Source of the DNA: Reyranella sp.
GTDB lineage: Bacteria > Pseudomonadota > Alphaproteobacteria > Reyranellales > Reyranellaceae
Reading direction: 5' to 3'
DNA length: 64,000 bases
Assembly: GCF_004297265.1 (NCBI RefSeq)
Contig: NZ_SCUT01000024.1
Location: 62,001 to 126,000 of the forward strand
Shown here: piece by piece, positions 47,634 to 56,850 of the stretch
Layout: each line of letters starts with the position of its first letter
Numbering within the stretch: position 1 is the first letter of the stretch
Made by a program: the position numbers and the translations under genes
The notes under the pieces: generated by a model
Seen by the model: only the letters and a program-made list of their open reading frames with translations
Told to the model about the DNA's origin: nothing
Database searches by the model: none

Positions 47634-48452
47634 ATGACCACCAGCCCGTCTCCCCGTATGCAGCGTGCCTCCGGCGAAAGCCGCGTGGCCTTCGACCTGC
47701 GGGACGGCAGGACCCGCCTGGGCGACCTCTATCAACGCGATCCCTGCCGGGTCTTGTTCCCCAAATCCGAACCGGGCGAACCGCCGCAGGCGGTGATGAT
47801 CACCACTTCGGGCGGCGTGACGGGCGGGGATGCCCTTAAGATGGCGGTCGAGATCGGGCCGGGTGCCGAAGCGGTGGCGACCACCCAGGCGGCCGAGAAG
47901 ATCTACCGAGCCTCGAAAGGGAGCGCTCCCTGCACGATCGATGTCGAGGTGCGGGTCGCTGAGGGCGCAACGCTCGACTGGCTACCACAGGAGACCATCG
48001 TCTTCGAAGGCGCGCAACTGAAGCGCCGCACCGTGGCCGAAGTGGTCGAGGGTGGCTCGCTGCTCGCCTGCGAGATGGTGGTGTTTGGCCGCGGTGCATC
48101 GGGCGAGCGCTTCGCCTCCGGTCTGCTGCTGGACGCCTGGTCGGTGCGTCGTCCGGGCCGGCTGGTCTGGACCGACACGCTGCGGGTCGAGGGCGAGACG
48201 CCCGACGGCGCCGGATTCGGCACGGCCAATGCGCTGGCGACCGTGATCGGCGTGTGGGATACGCCGCGGCCGCACTTCGAGAAGGCCCGTGCGCTTCTCG
48301 ACGCTGCAGAGGAAGTGCGGGCGGGCGTGACGGTCGTGAACGGCATCCTGGTCGCGCGCGTGCTGGGCGAGGCGACGGCGGTGCGCCATGCGACCATCCG
48401 GTTTCTTACCGAGTTTCGGGGGCGCAGGCTGCCGCGCGTTTGGCATGTTTGA
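47634..48452 (+). CDS. ureD: Urease accessory protein UreD
   Basis: This is a 272-residue urease maturation factor that binds the apo-urease and works with UreF and UreG in nickel delivery. Elements: RASGESRVAFDLRDGRTRLGDLYQRDPCRVLFP, TTSGGVTGGDALKMAVEIGPGAEAVATTQAAEKIYRA and LPQETIVFEGAQLKRRTVAEV. First gene of the urease operon. It is divergent from greB. Its last codons overlap the sigma-54-like element before ureA. Confidence 0.92.
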   Translation: MTTSPSPRMQRASGESRVAFDLRDGRTRLGDLYQRDPCRVLFPKSEPGEPPQAVMITTSGGVTGGDALKMAVEIGPGAEAVATTQAAEKIYRASKGSAPCTIDVEVRVAEGATLDWLPQETIVFEGAQLKRRTVAEVVEGGSLLACEMVVFGRGASGERFASGLLLDAWSVRRPGRLVWTDTLRVEGETPDGAGFGTANALATVIGVWDTPRPHFEKARALLDAAEEVRAGVTVVNGILVARVLGEATAVRHATIRFLTEFRGRRLPRVWHV

Positions 48453-48456
48453 TGCA
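48440..48456 (+). promoter_or_regulatory. Sigma-54-like promoter before ureA
   Basis: TTGGCATGTTTGATGCA has the GG-N10-GC spacing of sigma-54 promoters (GG 48442-48443, GC 48454-48455) but ATGC in place of TTGC. It covers the ureD stop codon. A sigma-70-like TATAGT (48470-48475) just downstream offers another reading. Confidence 0.4.
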
Positions 48457-48504
48457 AACTCGCTCGCGCTATAGTCGGGCCCAACCGGCAGGGGGAAACG
48501 GTCG

Positions 48505-48807
<303 letters not shown>

Positions 48808-48818
48808 GGAGAGACGCC

Positions 48819-50864
48819 ATGATCCCGGGTGAAATCTTCCCCAGCGCCGGCGAGCTCGAACTCAACAAGGGCCGCAACCCGATCACCATCGAGGTCGCCA
48901 ATACCGGCGACCGTCCGATCCAGGTCGGCAGCCACTATCATTTCTTCGAGACCAACGACGCGCTGAAGTTCGACCGCAAGCGCGCGAAAGGCATGCGGCT
49001 CGACATCGCCGCCGGCACCGCCGTGCGCTTCGAGCCCGGCCAGTCGCGCACCGTCCGGCTCACGCCCTACATGGGCGGGCGCGAGAGCCACGGCTTCCAG
49101 GGCAGGGTGGGCGGCAAGCTGGGACCCATCGCCAAGGTGGGACCGTCGAACGAAGGCCCGACGCGCATCTCGCGCTCGGCTTATGTCCACATGTTCGGTC
49201 CGACCGTCGGCGACAAGGTGCGGCTGGCCGATACCGACCTCTTCGTCGAGGTCGAGAAGGACCACACGATCTACGGCGAGGAGGTGAAATTCGGCGGCGG
49301 CAAGGTGATCCGTGACGGCATGGGCCAGAGCCAGAAGACGCGGGCGCAGGGCGCGGTCGACACCGTGATCACCAACGCCCTGATCGTCGACCACTGGGGA
49401 ATCGTGAAGGCCGATATCGGTCTCAAGGGCGGGGTCATCGTCGCCATCGGCAAGGCCGGCAATCCCGACGTCCAACCCGGAGTCGACATCGTCATCGGTC
49501 CGGGCACCGAGGCGATCGCGGCGGAGGGCAAGATCGTCACCGCGGGCGGCATCGACTGCCACATCCACTTCATCTGTCCGCAGCAGATCGACGACGCACT
49601 CTACAGCGGCGTCACGACCATGATGGGCGGTGGTACCGGCCCGGCGCATGGCACGCTGGCGACGACCGTGACGCCGGGACCCTGGCACATGGGCCGCATG
49701 CTGCAGGCCGCCGAAGGCCTCCCGATGAATCTCGGATTCTTCGGCAAGGGTAATACCAGCAAGCCCGCGGGCCTCAAGGAGCAGATCGAGGGCGGCGCCT
49801 GCGGGCTCAAGCTGCACGAGGACTGGGGCACCACCCCGGCCGCCATCGACAACTGCCTGAGCGTCGCCGACCGCTACGACGTGCAGGTCGCGATCCATAC
49901 GGACACGCTGAACGAGTCCGGCTTCGTCGAGACGACGCGCGCCGCCTTCAAGGGCCGCACCATCGCGACCTTCCATACCGAGGGCGCGGGTGGCGGCCAT
50001 GCGCCGGACATCATCCGCCTCGCGGGCGAGAAGAACGTCCTGCCGAGTTCGACCAACCCGACGATGCCCTACACGGTGAACACCGTGGACGAGCATCTCG
50101 ACATGCTCATGGTCTGCCATCATCTCGATGCCGCCATCCCCGAGGACGTGGCCTTCGCCGAGAGCCGCATCCGCAAGGAGACGATCGCGGCGGAAGACAT
50201 CCTCCACGACATGGGCGCTTTCTCCATGATGTCGTCCGACAGCCAGGCGATGGGCCGGGTCGGCGAGGTCGTGATCCGCACCTGGCAGACCGCCGACAAG
50301 ATGAAGAAGCAGCGCGGCCGCCTGAAGGAAGAGACCGGCGACAACGACAATTTCCGCGTGAAGCGCTACGTCGCCAAGTACACGATCAATCCCGCCATCA
50401 CCCACGGCATCGCCAAGCATGTCGGCTCGGTCGAGGTCGGCAAGCGTGCCGATCTCGTCATGTGGTCGCCGGCTTTCTTCGGCGCCAAACCCGACATGGT
50501 GCTGATCGGCGGCTCGATCGTCGCCGCTCCCATGGGCGATCCCAACGCCTCGATCCCGACGCCGCAGCCGATCCACTATCGGCCGATGTTCGGCGCCTTC
50601 GGCCGCAGCCTGGTGACCAGTCCGGTATTGTTCGTCTCCCAGGCCGCGATCACGAAGGGTGTTGCGAAGAAGTGGGGCCTGACCCGTTCGCTTCTGCCGG
50701 TGAAGGGCACGCGCAAGATCGGCAAGAAGAACATGATCCATAATTCGACCTGCCCGAAGATCGACGTCGATCCAGAGACTTACGAGGTGCGGGCCGACGG
50801 CGAACTGCTGACCTGCGAGCCCGCCACGTCGCTGCCGATGGCGCAACGCTACTTCCTGTTCTGA
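48819..50864 (+). CDS. ureBC: Urease beta-alpha fusion (UreB-UreC)
   Basis: This is a 681-residue chain holding beta (about residues 1-105; [45 protein letters not shown]) and alpha subunits (from about 120; [26 protein letters not shown]). No stop or plausible start separates them. Alpha contains the dinuclear nickel site: His248/His250 (HIHF), carbamylated Lys331 (GLKLHEDWG), [22 protein letters not shown] and SSDSQAMGR. It hydrolyses urea to ammonia and carbamate. UreA remains separate; most bacteria keep UreB and UreC separate, so this fusion is unusual. A REPIN-like repeat lies 17 bp after the stop. Confidence 0.95.
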   Translation: MIPGEIFPSAGELELNKGRNPITIEVANTGDRPIQVGSHYHFFETNDALKFDRKRAKGMRLDIAAGTAVRFEPGQSRTVRLTPYMGGRESHGFQGRVGGKLGPIAKVGPSNEGPTRISRSAYVHMFGPTVGDKVRLADTDLFVEVEKDHTIYGEEVKFGGGKVIRDGMGQSQKTRAQGAVDTVITNALIVDHWGIVKADIGLKGGVIVAIGKAGNPDVQPGVDIVIGPGTEAIAAEGKIVTAGGIDCHIHFICPQQIDDALYSGVTTMMGGGTGPAHGTLATTVTPGPWHMGRMLQAAEGLPMNLGFFGKGNTSKPAGLKEQIEGGACGLKLHEDWGTTPAAIDNCLSVADRYDVQVAIHTDTLNESGFVETTRAAFKGRTIATFHTEGAGGGHAPDIIRLAGEKNVLPSSTNPTMPYTVNTVDEHLDMLMVCHHLDAAIPEDVAFAESRIRKETIAAEDILHDMGAFSMMSSDSQAMGRVGEVVIRTWQTADKMKKQRGRLKEETGDNDNFRVKRYVAKYTINPAITHGIAKHVGSVEVGKRADLVMWSPAFFGAKPDMVLIGGSIVAAPMGDPNASIPTPQPIHYRPMFGAFGRSLVTSPVLFVSQAAITKGVAKKWGLTRSLLPVKGTRKIGKKNMIHNSTCPKIDVDPETYEVRADGELLTCEPATSLPMAQRYFLF

Positions 50865-50880
50865 TCATGATTCTTCGCTG

Positions 50881-50955
50881 GGAGCGCGCCACTCCAGTGG
50901 CGCTCATGTTCATCGGGTCGACGAGTGGAAGAGCGGCACTGGAGTGCCGCGCTCC
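50881..50955. repeat. REPIN-like double palindrome, copy 3 (covarying right arm)
   Basis: Arms are 50881-50904 and 50932-50955, separated by 27 bases. The left arm is the consensus 24-mer. The right arm has a compensating C-G to G-C exchange within the inner hairpin (GCGGCACT facing AGTGCCGC). It sits between ureBC and ureE, ending 6 bp before the ureE ATG. Confidence 0.85.
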
Positions 50956-50961
50956 CGGTCC

Positions 50962-51450
50962 ATGAAGCGCGCCATCGAGGTCGTGCGCGCCGGCCGCTGG
51001 CCGGCGTCCGAGCGCACCGATACCGTTACCCTCCTGTTCGACGATCGCTATCGTCGCCGCCTGCGCATGCTGGGCGACGGCGGGCTCGACTTCCTGCTCG
51101 ACCTGGTCGAGCCCGTCGTGCTGCACGAAGGTGATGGGCTGAAGCTGGAAGAGGGTGGCTTCGTCGAGGTGAAAGCGGCCGACGAGGATCTCGTCGAAGT
51201 GCGCGGACGCGACACCGCGTCGTTCGCGCGGCTCGCCTGGCATGTCGGCAATCGCCACTTGCCGACCCAGATCGACAGCGATCGCATCCTGATCCGCGAC
51301 GATCACGTCATCGTCGATATGTTGAGGGGGCTGGGCGCCGAGGTGCGCAAGGTGCGCGCGCCGTTCGATCCGGAAGGCGGTGCCTACGGACAGCATAATC
51401 ACGATACTGGCCATCGCCACGGCGAGCTGCATGCCGAACGCCATGGCTAG
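50962..51450 (+). CDS. ureE: Urease accessory protein UreE
   Basis: This is a 162-residue nickel metallochaperone: MKRAIEVVRAGRWPASERTD at the N-terminus, then DTVTLLFDDRYRRRLRM, the AWHVGNRHLPTQIDSDRILIRDDHVI block with the metal-binding His, and a His-rich tail (HNHDTGHRHGELHAERHG). The REPIN-like element ends 6 bases before the ATG, leaving no Shine-Dalgarno, so translation may depend on read-through. Its 3' end overlaps ureF by 20 bp. Confidence 0.92.
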   Translation: MKRAIEVVRAGRWPASERTDTVTLLFDDRYRRRLRMLGDGGLDFLLDLVEPVVLHEGDGLKLEEGGFVEVKAADEDLVEVRGRDTASFARLAWHVGNRHLPTQIDSDRILIRDDHVIVDMLRGLGAEVRKVRAPFDPEGGAYGQHNHDTGHRHGELHAERHG

Positions 51451-52126
51451 CGATGCGCTCTACCGGCTGCTGGCCTGGCTGTCGCCGGCCTATCCGGTCG
51501 GTGCCTTCAGCTACAGCCACGGCGTCGAAACCGCTGTGGAAGAGGGGTTGATCCGGGACCGCGCCTCACTGGTCGCCTGGCTCGACAGCGTGCTCCGGCG
51601 TGGGACAGGCGCGGTCGATGGGGCGCTTTTCGCGGCAGGCTGGCGGGCCGCCGCCCGGTTAGACTGGTCCGCGTTTGACGCCATCGCCGAGCGCGCCGCC
51701 GCCTGGCGCGGAACGTCCGAGATGGCGCTGGAGTCGCGCCAGCAGGGCGGGTCGTTCCTGTCGATCACCCGCACGGCCTGGCCAAATGCCGCGCTTGATG
51801 AGGTCCATCGGCGCCTGGAGGGCGAACTGGCCTTGCCGGTGGCCGTGGCGCTGGCCGCGGCGGTCCACGGCATCGCGCTCGAACAGGCGCTGACGGGCTA
51901 TCTCCATGCCTTCACGGCGAACCTGATCTCGGCGGCGTTGCGCGCCGTGCCACTCGGTCAGACCGACGGCCAGATCGCCTTGGCAGCGCTCGAAACGGCG
52001 GTTAACGACGCGGCCGGGGCAGCCATCGCCGTCGACTCCCTGGACGAGGTCGGCACGGCGACGCCGCTGCTCGACTGGTGCTCGCTCCGTCACGAAACGC
52101 AATACACACGGCTCTTCCGCTCATGA
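51431..52126 (+). CDS. ureF: Urease accessory protein UreF
   Basis: This is a 231-residue protein that joins UreD and UreG to activate urease. Elements: LYRLLAWLSPAYPVGAFSYSHGVETAVEEGLI, GSFLSITRTAWPNA and AFTANLISAALRAVPLGQTDGQ. The ATG at MPNAMASD overlaps the ureE 3' end; MASDALY, four codons on, is an alternative. It overlaps the DUF3995 gene by four bases. Confidence 0.92.
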   Translation: MPNAMASDALYRLLAWLSPAYPVGAFSYSHGVETAVEEGLIRDRASLVAWLDSVLRRGTGAVDGALFAAGWRAAARLDWSAFDAIAERAAAWRGTSEMALESRQQGGSFLSITRTAWPNAALDEVHRRLEGELALPVAVALAAAVHGIALEQALTGYLHAFTANLISAALRAVPLGQTDGQIALAALETAVNDAAGAAIAVDSLDEVGTATPLLDWCSLRHETQYTRLFRS

Positions 52127-52551
52127 CCGCCCTCTTGGCTCTTCTTCTGACGATCGGTGTCGGCGCCATTGCCGTCGTCCACATGGTGTGGGGTCTGGGC
52201 AGCCACTGGCCGGAAGCCAGTGAGGAAGCGCTCGCGCGGAGTGTCGTGGGTGATGGACGCAGCCGCATGCCGCCGGCCTGGCAATGTTTCGGGGTCGCCC
52301 TGGTCCTTGCGGTAATGGCCCTGTGGCCCTGGTACGTGCTGGGCCGCATCGCCGAACCGACGGTGCTGGCCGGCACCTACATGATCGCCGGCATTTTCGT
52401 GGCGCGTGGTATCGCGGGCTTCAGTCATCGCTGGAAGGCTCATTTCACGACTGAGCCGTTTGCCACGCGCAACCGGCGGTACTATTCGCCTTACTGCCTG
52501 TTGCTCGGCGTGGGATACATTGCCCTGGTGGCTGGAGAACTGGACAAATGA
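52123..52551 (+). CDS. DUF3995 membrane protein inside the urease operon
   Basis: This is a 142-residue membrane protein with four helices ([93 protein letters not shown]). The [11 protein letters not shown] and [11 protein letters not shown]-like elements are typical of DUF3995. It lies between ureF and ureG, overlapping both by four bases. A nickel or urea link is possible from context but not shown. Confidence 0.82.
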   Translation: MTALLALLLTIGVGAIAVVHMVWGLGSHWPEASEEALARSVVGDGRSRMPPAWQCFGVALVLAVMALWPWYVLGRIAEPTVLAGTYMIAGIFVARGIAGFSHRWKAHFTTEPFATRNRRYYSPYCLLLGVGYIALVAGELDK

Positions 52552-53171
52552 ACCTGCGTGGTCCGCTCAGAGTGGGGGTCGGCGGCCCTGTCGGATCGGG
52601 CAAGACGGCCCTGGTCGAGCGCCTGTGCAAGCGCATGCGCGAGACCTACGACATCGCCGTCGTCACCAACGACATCTATACCAAGGAAGATGCCGAGTTC
52701 CTGACCCGCGCCGGCGCGCTGGCGCCCGAGCGCATCGTCGGGGTCGAGACCGGTGGCTGTCCGCACACGGCCATCCGCGAGGATGCCTCGATCAATCTCG
52801 CCGCCGTCTCCGACATCGTCCGCAAGTGGCCTGATCTGGAGGTCATCTTCGTCGAATCCGGCGGCGACAACCTCGCCGCAACCTTCTCGCCCGAACTGGC
52901 CGATCTCACGATCTACGTGATCGACGTTTCGGCCGGCGAGAAGATCCCGCGCAAGGGCGGGCCCGGCATCACCCGGTCCGACTTGCTGGTCATCAACAAG
53001 ATCGACCTCGCGCCGCTGGTGGGCGCCAGTCTCGACGTGATGGACCGCGACGCCCGCAGGATGCGCGGCCAGCGGCCTTTCCTTTTCTCCAATCTCAAGG
53101 AGAATAAGGGCGTGGAAGACATCGCAGCCTTCATCGTGCGGCAGGGCGGTCTGCCGGCACGACTGAACTAG
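52548..53171 (+). CDS. ureG: Urease accessory GTPase UreG
   Basis: This is a 207-residue SIMIBI-class GTPase that drives nickel delivery to urease. The P-loop is [19 protein letters not shown], followed by [15 protein letters not shown] and the metal-binding [14 protein letters not shown] (Cys-Pro-His). The NKIDLAP motif supplies guanine specificity. It overlaps the DUF3995 gene by four bases and is followed by the hupE gene 16 bp on. Confidence 0.95.
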   Translation: MNLRGPLRVGVGGPVGSGKTALVERLCKRMRETYDIAVVTNDIYTKEDAEFLTRAGALAPERIVGVETGGCPHTAIREDASINLAAVSDIVRKWPDLEVIFVESGGDNLAATFSPELADLTIYVIDVSAGEKIPRKGGPGITRSDLLVINKIDLAPLVGASLDVMDRDARRMRGQRPFLFSNLKENKGVEDIAAFIVRQGGLPARLN

Positions 53172-53187
53172 CAATCAGGAGCACTCG

Positions 53188-53760
53188 ATGAACATTCGGA
53201 CGATCCGCCTGGCGGCTTTGCTCGTGACGGTGGCAAGCCCCGTCCTCGCGCACTCGGGACATGAGGTTTCGGGATTTGCCCATCCCTTCACCGGACTGGA
53301 TCATTTGCTGGCGATGATCGGCGTCGGCGTATGGGCGTCGCTGCTGGCGGTCAAGCGCCCGGCGGCCGCCTACCTGGTCCCGGCTTCCTTCATCGCGATG
53401 ATGCTTGTCGGCGCAGCTGCCGGATTCGCGGGCATTAAACTGCCTCTCACGGAGGCGGTGATTGTTGCGTCGGTCCTGATCCTAGGCGCCCTCATCATAG
53501 CTGCAGTGCGTCTCCCGTCTGCGGCGGCCATGGCCGTCGTCGGACTTTTTGCAGTGTTCCATGGCTACGCCCACGCTATCGAAGCGCCGATGAATGGGAC
53601 GGGCCTCTACATCTTGGGCTTCGTTGTCGCGACCGCCTTGCTGCACGCCGCCGGTCTGGGGCTCGGATGGGTTGCACGCCGCGCCGTCGGCGACCTGGGA
53701 TTGCGCGCCTTGGGTGGCGCCGTCATGGCCGGGGGCGCGCTCGTCCTGATCGCCAACTAA
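53188..53760 (+). CDS. hupE: HupE/UreJ family nickel-related membrane protein
   Basis: This is a 190-residue membrane protein: signal-like start (MNIRTIRLAALLVTVASPVLA), then the HSGHEVSGFAHPFTGLDHLLAMIGVGVWASLL motif of HupE/UreJ, where the HP(F)xGxDH segment is thought to bind nickel. Later HGYAHAIEAP is the other conserved histidine block. It is likely a secondary nickel (or cobalt) permease feeding urease maturation, as inferred from family and its place at the end of the urease operon. Confidence 0.9.
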   Translation: MNIRTIRLAALLVTVASPVLAHSGHEVSGFAHPFTGLDHLLAMIGVGVWASLLAVKRPAAAYLVPASFIAMMLVGAAAGFAGIKLPLTEAVIVASVLILGALIIAAVRLPSAAAMAVVGLFAVFHGYAHAIEAPMNGTGLYILGFVVATALLHAAGLGLGWVARRAVGDLGLRALGGAVMAGGALVLIAN

Positions 53761-53786
53761 TCCTTTTCCCAAAGGCATCGGTTGGT

Positions 53787-53803
53787 TTGGCACGACTTTC
53801 GCT
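53787..53803 (+). promoter_or_regulatory. Sigma-54 promoter of the urtABCDE operon
   Basis: TTGGCACGACTTTCGCT has TGGCAC, GG-N10-GC spacing (GG 53789-53790, GC 53801-53802) and TCGC in place of TTGC. Start expected near 53813, 40 bases before the urtA ATG. Urea transporter genes are often under NtrC and sigma-54. Confidence 0.6.
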
Positions 53804-53852
53804 TCCCTTGATTTTCGGCGGGGAGAAACCGTCGAAGATCAAGGAGAGCGGG

Positions 53853-55157
53853 ATGAAATTGGGAACACTCATGCGGACGGGCCTCGTCGCCGCCGGCCTG
53901 GTGGCCAGCGCGGCGACCAGCGCGTTCGCGCAGGCGGGAGATACGATCAAGGTCGGCATCCTCCATTCATTGTCGGGCACGATGGCGATCAGCGAGACGA
54001 CCTTGAAGGACGTCGTGCTGATGATGATCGAGGAGCAGAACAAGAAGGGCGGCCTGCTGGGCAAGAAGCTGGAGCCCGTGGTGGTCGACCCGGCCTCGAA
54101 CTGGCCGCTGTTCGCCGAGAAGGCGCGCGAGCTCCTGCAGAAGGACAAGGTCGCCGTGGTGTTCGGCTGCTGGACTTCCGTCAGCCGCAAGTCGGTGCTG
54201 CCGGTGTTCGAGGAGCTGAACGGCATCCTGTTCTACCCGGTCCAGTACGAGGGCCAGGAGAGCCAGCGTAACGTGTTCTACACTGGCGCCGCGCCGAACC
54301 AGCAGGCGATCCCGGCGGTCGACTACCTGATGAGCAAGGACGGCGGCGACGTGAAGCGCTGGGTCCTCGCCGGTACCGACTACGTCTATCCGCGCACGAC
54401 CAACAAGATCCTCGAGGCGTACCTGCTCCAGAAGGGCGTTCCGAAGGAAGACATCATGATCAACTACACGCCGTTCGGTCATTCGGACTGGCAGTCGATC
54501 GTGGCCGACATCAAGAAGTTCGGTTCGGCCGGCAAGAAGACCGCCGTCGTGTCGACGATCAACGGCGACGCCAACGTCCCGTTCTACAAGGAGCTCGGCA
54601 ACCAGGGCATCAAGGCCAAGGACATCCCGGTCGTCGCCTTCTCGGTGGGTGAAGAAGAACTCGCCGGCATCGACACCAAGCCGCTGGTCGGCCACCTGGC
54701 GGCCTGGAACTACTTCCAGTCGGTCAAGGATCCGACCAACGCGGAGTTCATCAAGACCTGGCAGGCCTTCACCAAGAACGCCAAGCGCGTGACCAACGAT
54801 CCGATGGAAGCCTCCGTGATCGGCTTCAACATGTGGGTCGAGGCGGTGAAGAAGGCCGGCACGACCGATCCCGACAAGGTGATCGACGCGCTGATCGGCA
54901 TCAAGGTCCCGAACCTGACGGGTGGTATCTCCGAGATGCTGCCGAACCATCACATCACCAAGCCGGTGCTGATCGGCGAGATCGAGGGCAACGGCCAGTT
55001 CGACGTGGTGTGGAAGACCCCCGGCCTCGTCCCGGGCGCCGCGTGGTCGCCGATCCTCGACGACTCCAAGAACCTGAAGGCCGATTGGACGAAGCCCGTG
55101 AACTGCGGAAACTTCGACACCGTCGCCAACAAGTGCATCGGCAAGGCGGCCAAGTAA
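53853..55157 (+). CDS. urtA: Urea ABC transporter substrate-binding protein
   Basis: This is a 434-residue periplasmic urea receptor. Signal peptide MKLGTLMRTGLVAAGLVASA (cleavage after AFA). Mature start: GDTIKVGILHSLSGTMAISETTLKDVVLMM. Ligand-pocket elements: WTSVSRKSVLPVFEELNGILFYPVQYEGQE and TGAAPNQQAIPAVDYLM. It feeds urea to UrtBC/UrtDE. AAGGAG is 6 bases before ATG. The gene is followed by a terminator and then urtB. Confidence 0.95.
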   Translation: MKLGTLMRTGLVAAGLVASAATSAFAQAGDTIKVGILHSLSGTMAISETTLKDVVLMMIEEQNKKGGLLGKKLEPVVVDPASNWPLFAEKARELLQKDKVAVVFGCWTSVSRKSVLPVFEELNGILFYPVQYEGQESQRNVFYTGAAPNQQAIPAVDYLMSKDGGDVKRWVLAGTDYVYPRTTNKILEAYLLQKGVPKEDIMINYTPFGHSDWQSIVADIKKFGSAGKKTAVVSTINGDANVPFYKELGNQGIKAKDIPVVAFSVGEEELAGIDTKPLVGHLAAWNYFQSVKDPTNAEFIKTWQAFTKNAKRVTNDPMEASVIGFNMWVEAVKKAGTTDPDKVIDALIGIKVPNLTGGISEMLPNHHITKPVLIGEIEGNGQFDVVWKTPGLVPGAAWSPILDDSKNLKADWTKPVNCGNFDTVANKCIGKAAK

Positions 55158-55182
55158 GGCCGACTGCGCAGGACTCATAGGG

Positions 55183-55210
55183 CGGGGCGACTTTCGGGTC
55201 GCCCCGTTTC
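55183..55210 (+). terminator. Rho-independent-type hairpin between urtA and urtB
   Basis: CGGGGCGAC (55183-55191), loop TTTCGG, GTCGCCCCG (55198-55206), then TTTC. The 9-bp stem is perfect. Such a partial terminator inside an ABC operon would keep the binding protein in excess of the membrane parts. Confidence 0.7.
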
Positions 55211-55236
55211 CATCTCCCGGGGTCAAGTCACAGCAC

Positions 55237-56850
55237 ATGCTCCTTCTTCGACCGTTCTCGGTATTGCTCTCGGTGCTGGCGTCGCTGGTACTGGCTGGAG
55301 CAGCCCTCGCGGCTGACCTCGCGACCCTTGTCGGGAATCTCACCTCCGGCGGTTTGAGCGAGCGCGAGGCGGCGATCACGGCCCTGGCGGCCTCGGGCGA
55401 CGAGCGCGCCGCACCGATCCTCGAAGCCCTGGGAGCCGGCCAGCTCTACATTCGTACTTCCGACAAGCTCGCGGTTATCGGCAGAGTCGACGGCAACAGG
55501 CTGGCGTTGACCGAGGCGGTCTCCGGCAAGCCAACCGGTACGGCCGTCGAAGCCGACCTCGACCGCGTGCGGGTCAACAACCGCCTCCGCGGCACGATCG
55601 AGGCCGCAGTCGGTTCGCTCACCCTGATGAGCCCCAATGCCAGGGTCCGGCTGAACGCCGCAGACTCCCTCTTCAAGCGTCGCGATGCGACGGCCCTGCC
55701 GGCCCTCGACCAGGCGCTCGCCGCCGAGAAGGACCCGCGCATCAAGCGCGCTATGAGCGAAGCCCGTGCCGCCATTGTGCTCGCGACTGCCGACTCTCCG
55801 CCCGCGCAGAAACTCGCCGCGATCGCCGTGGTTCGCGACCGCGCCGACCGCGATTCGCTCGGCATCCTTAACACCGTCGCCGCCGCCTCCGACGGTGAGG
55901 TTAAAACGGCCGCCGCCGCCGCCGCCGGCTCGATCGAGCAGACGCTGGCTGCCTGGCAGATGGCGCAGAACGTCTGGTACGGCATTTCGCTCGGCTCGGT
56001 GCTGCTGCTGGCAGCCATCGGGCTCGCCATCACCTTCGGCACCATGGGCGTCATCAACATGGCGCATGGCGAGATGGTCATGCTCGGTGCCTACACGACC
56101 TTCGTCGTACAGGAAGTGATCCGCACGTCGGCGCCGCATCTGTTCGACGTCTCGCTCGCGATTGCGCTGCCGCTCGCCTTCGTCGTGTCGGGCGCCATCG
56201 GCATCCTAATCGAACGCACCATCATCCGCTTCCTCTACGGCCGGCCGCTCGACACGCTGCTCGCGACCTGGGGACTGTCGCTCGTGCTGCAGCAGGCGGT
56301 GCGCTCGATCTTCGGCTCGTCCAACCGCGAGGTCGGTGCACCGTCGTGGATGTCGGGCGCCTTCCAGCTCGGCCAGCTCAACATCACCTATGGCCGACTG
56401 TGGATCGTGGTGTTTGCGCTGATCGTGTTCGCCTCGCTGATCCTGCTGCTGCGCAAGACGCCGATGGGCCTCTACATGCGCGCCGTCACGCAGAACCGCC
56501 CGATGGCGGCGGCGGTGGGCATCCGCACGCCGCGGGTCGATGCGCTGACCTTCGGCCTGGGCTCGGGCATCGCGGGCCTGGCCGGCGTGGCGCTGAGCCA
56601 GATCGACAATGTCAGCCCCAACCTCGGCCAGGGCTACATCATCGATTCCTTCATGGTCGTGGTGTTCGGTGGCGTCGGAAACCTGTTCGGCACCCTGATC
56701 GGCGCGCTGACGCTCGGCGTCGTGAACAAGTTCCTCGAACCCTATGCCGGTGCGGTGCTGGGCAAGATCCTGGTGCTGGTGTTCATCATCATGTTCATCC
56801 AGCGCCGGCCGCGCGGCCTGTTCGCGTTGAAGGGTCGGTCCGTCGAATGA
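55237..56850 (+). CDS. urtB: Urea ABC transporter permease UrtB
   Basis: This is a 537-residue inner-membrane permease of the branched-chain/urea family. A signal-like helix (MLLLRPFSVLLSVLASLVLAG) is followed by about 200 periplasmic residues with helical repeats (ERAAPILEALGAGQLYIRTS, LPALDQALAAEKDPRIKRAM), as in proteobacterial UrtB, then the permease from about residue 245 (WYGISLGSVLLLAAIGLAITFGTMGVINMAHGEMVMLGAYTTF). Its last bases overlap the urtC ATG (ATGA). Confidence 0.94.
   Translation: MLLLRPFSVLLSVLASLVLAGAALAADLATLVGNLTSGGLSEREAAITALAASGDERAAPILEALGAGQLYIRTSDKLAVIGRVDGNRLALTEAVSGKPTGTAVEADLDRVRVNNRLRGTIEAAVGSLTLMSPNARVRLNAADSLFKRRDATALPALDQALAAEKDPRIKRAMSEARAAIVLATADSPPAQKLAAIAVVRDRADRDSLGILNTVAAASDGEVKTAAAAAAGSIEQTLAAWQMAQNVWYGISLGSVLLLAAIGLAITFGTMGVINMAHGEMVMLGAYTTFVVQEVIRTSAPHLFDVSLAIALPLAFVVSGAIGILIERTIIRFLYGRPLDTLLATWGLSLVLQQAVRSIFGSSNREVGAPSWMSGAFQLGQLNITYGRLWIVVFALIVFASLILLLRKTPMGLYMRAVTQNRPMAAAVGIRTPRVDALTFGLGSGIAGLAGVALSQIDNVSPNLGQGYIIDSFMVVVFGGVGNLFGTLIGALTLGVVNKFLEPYAGAVLGKILVLVFIIMFIQRRPRGLFALKGRSVE

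Noticed and set aside
48819-49140. Separate ureB gene ending before an internal ureC start
   Set aside because: No stop codon occurs between the beta and alpha parts, and the only linker start candidate is an in-frame GTG.
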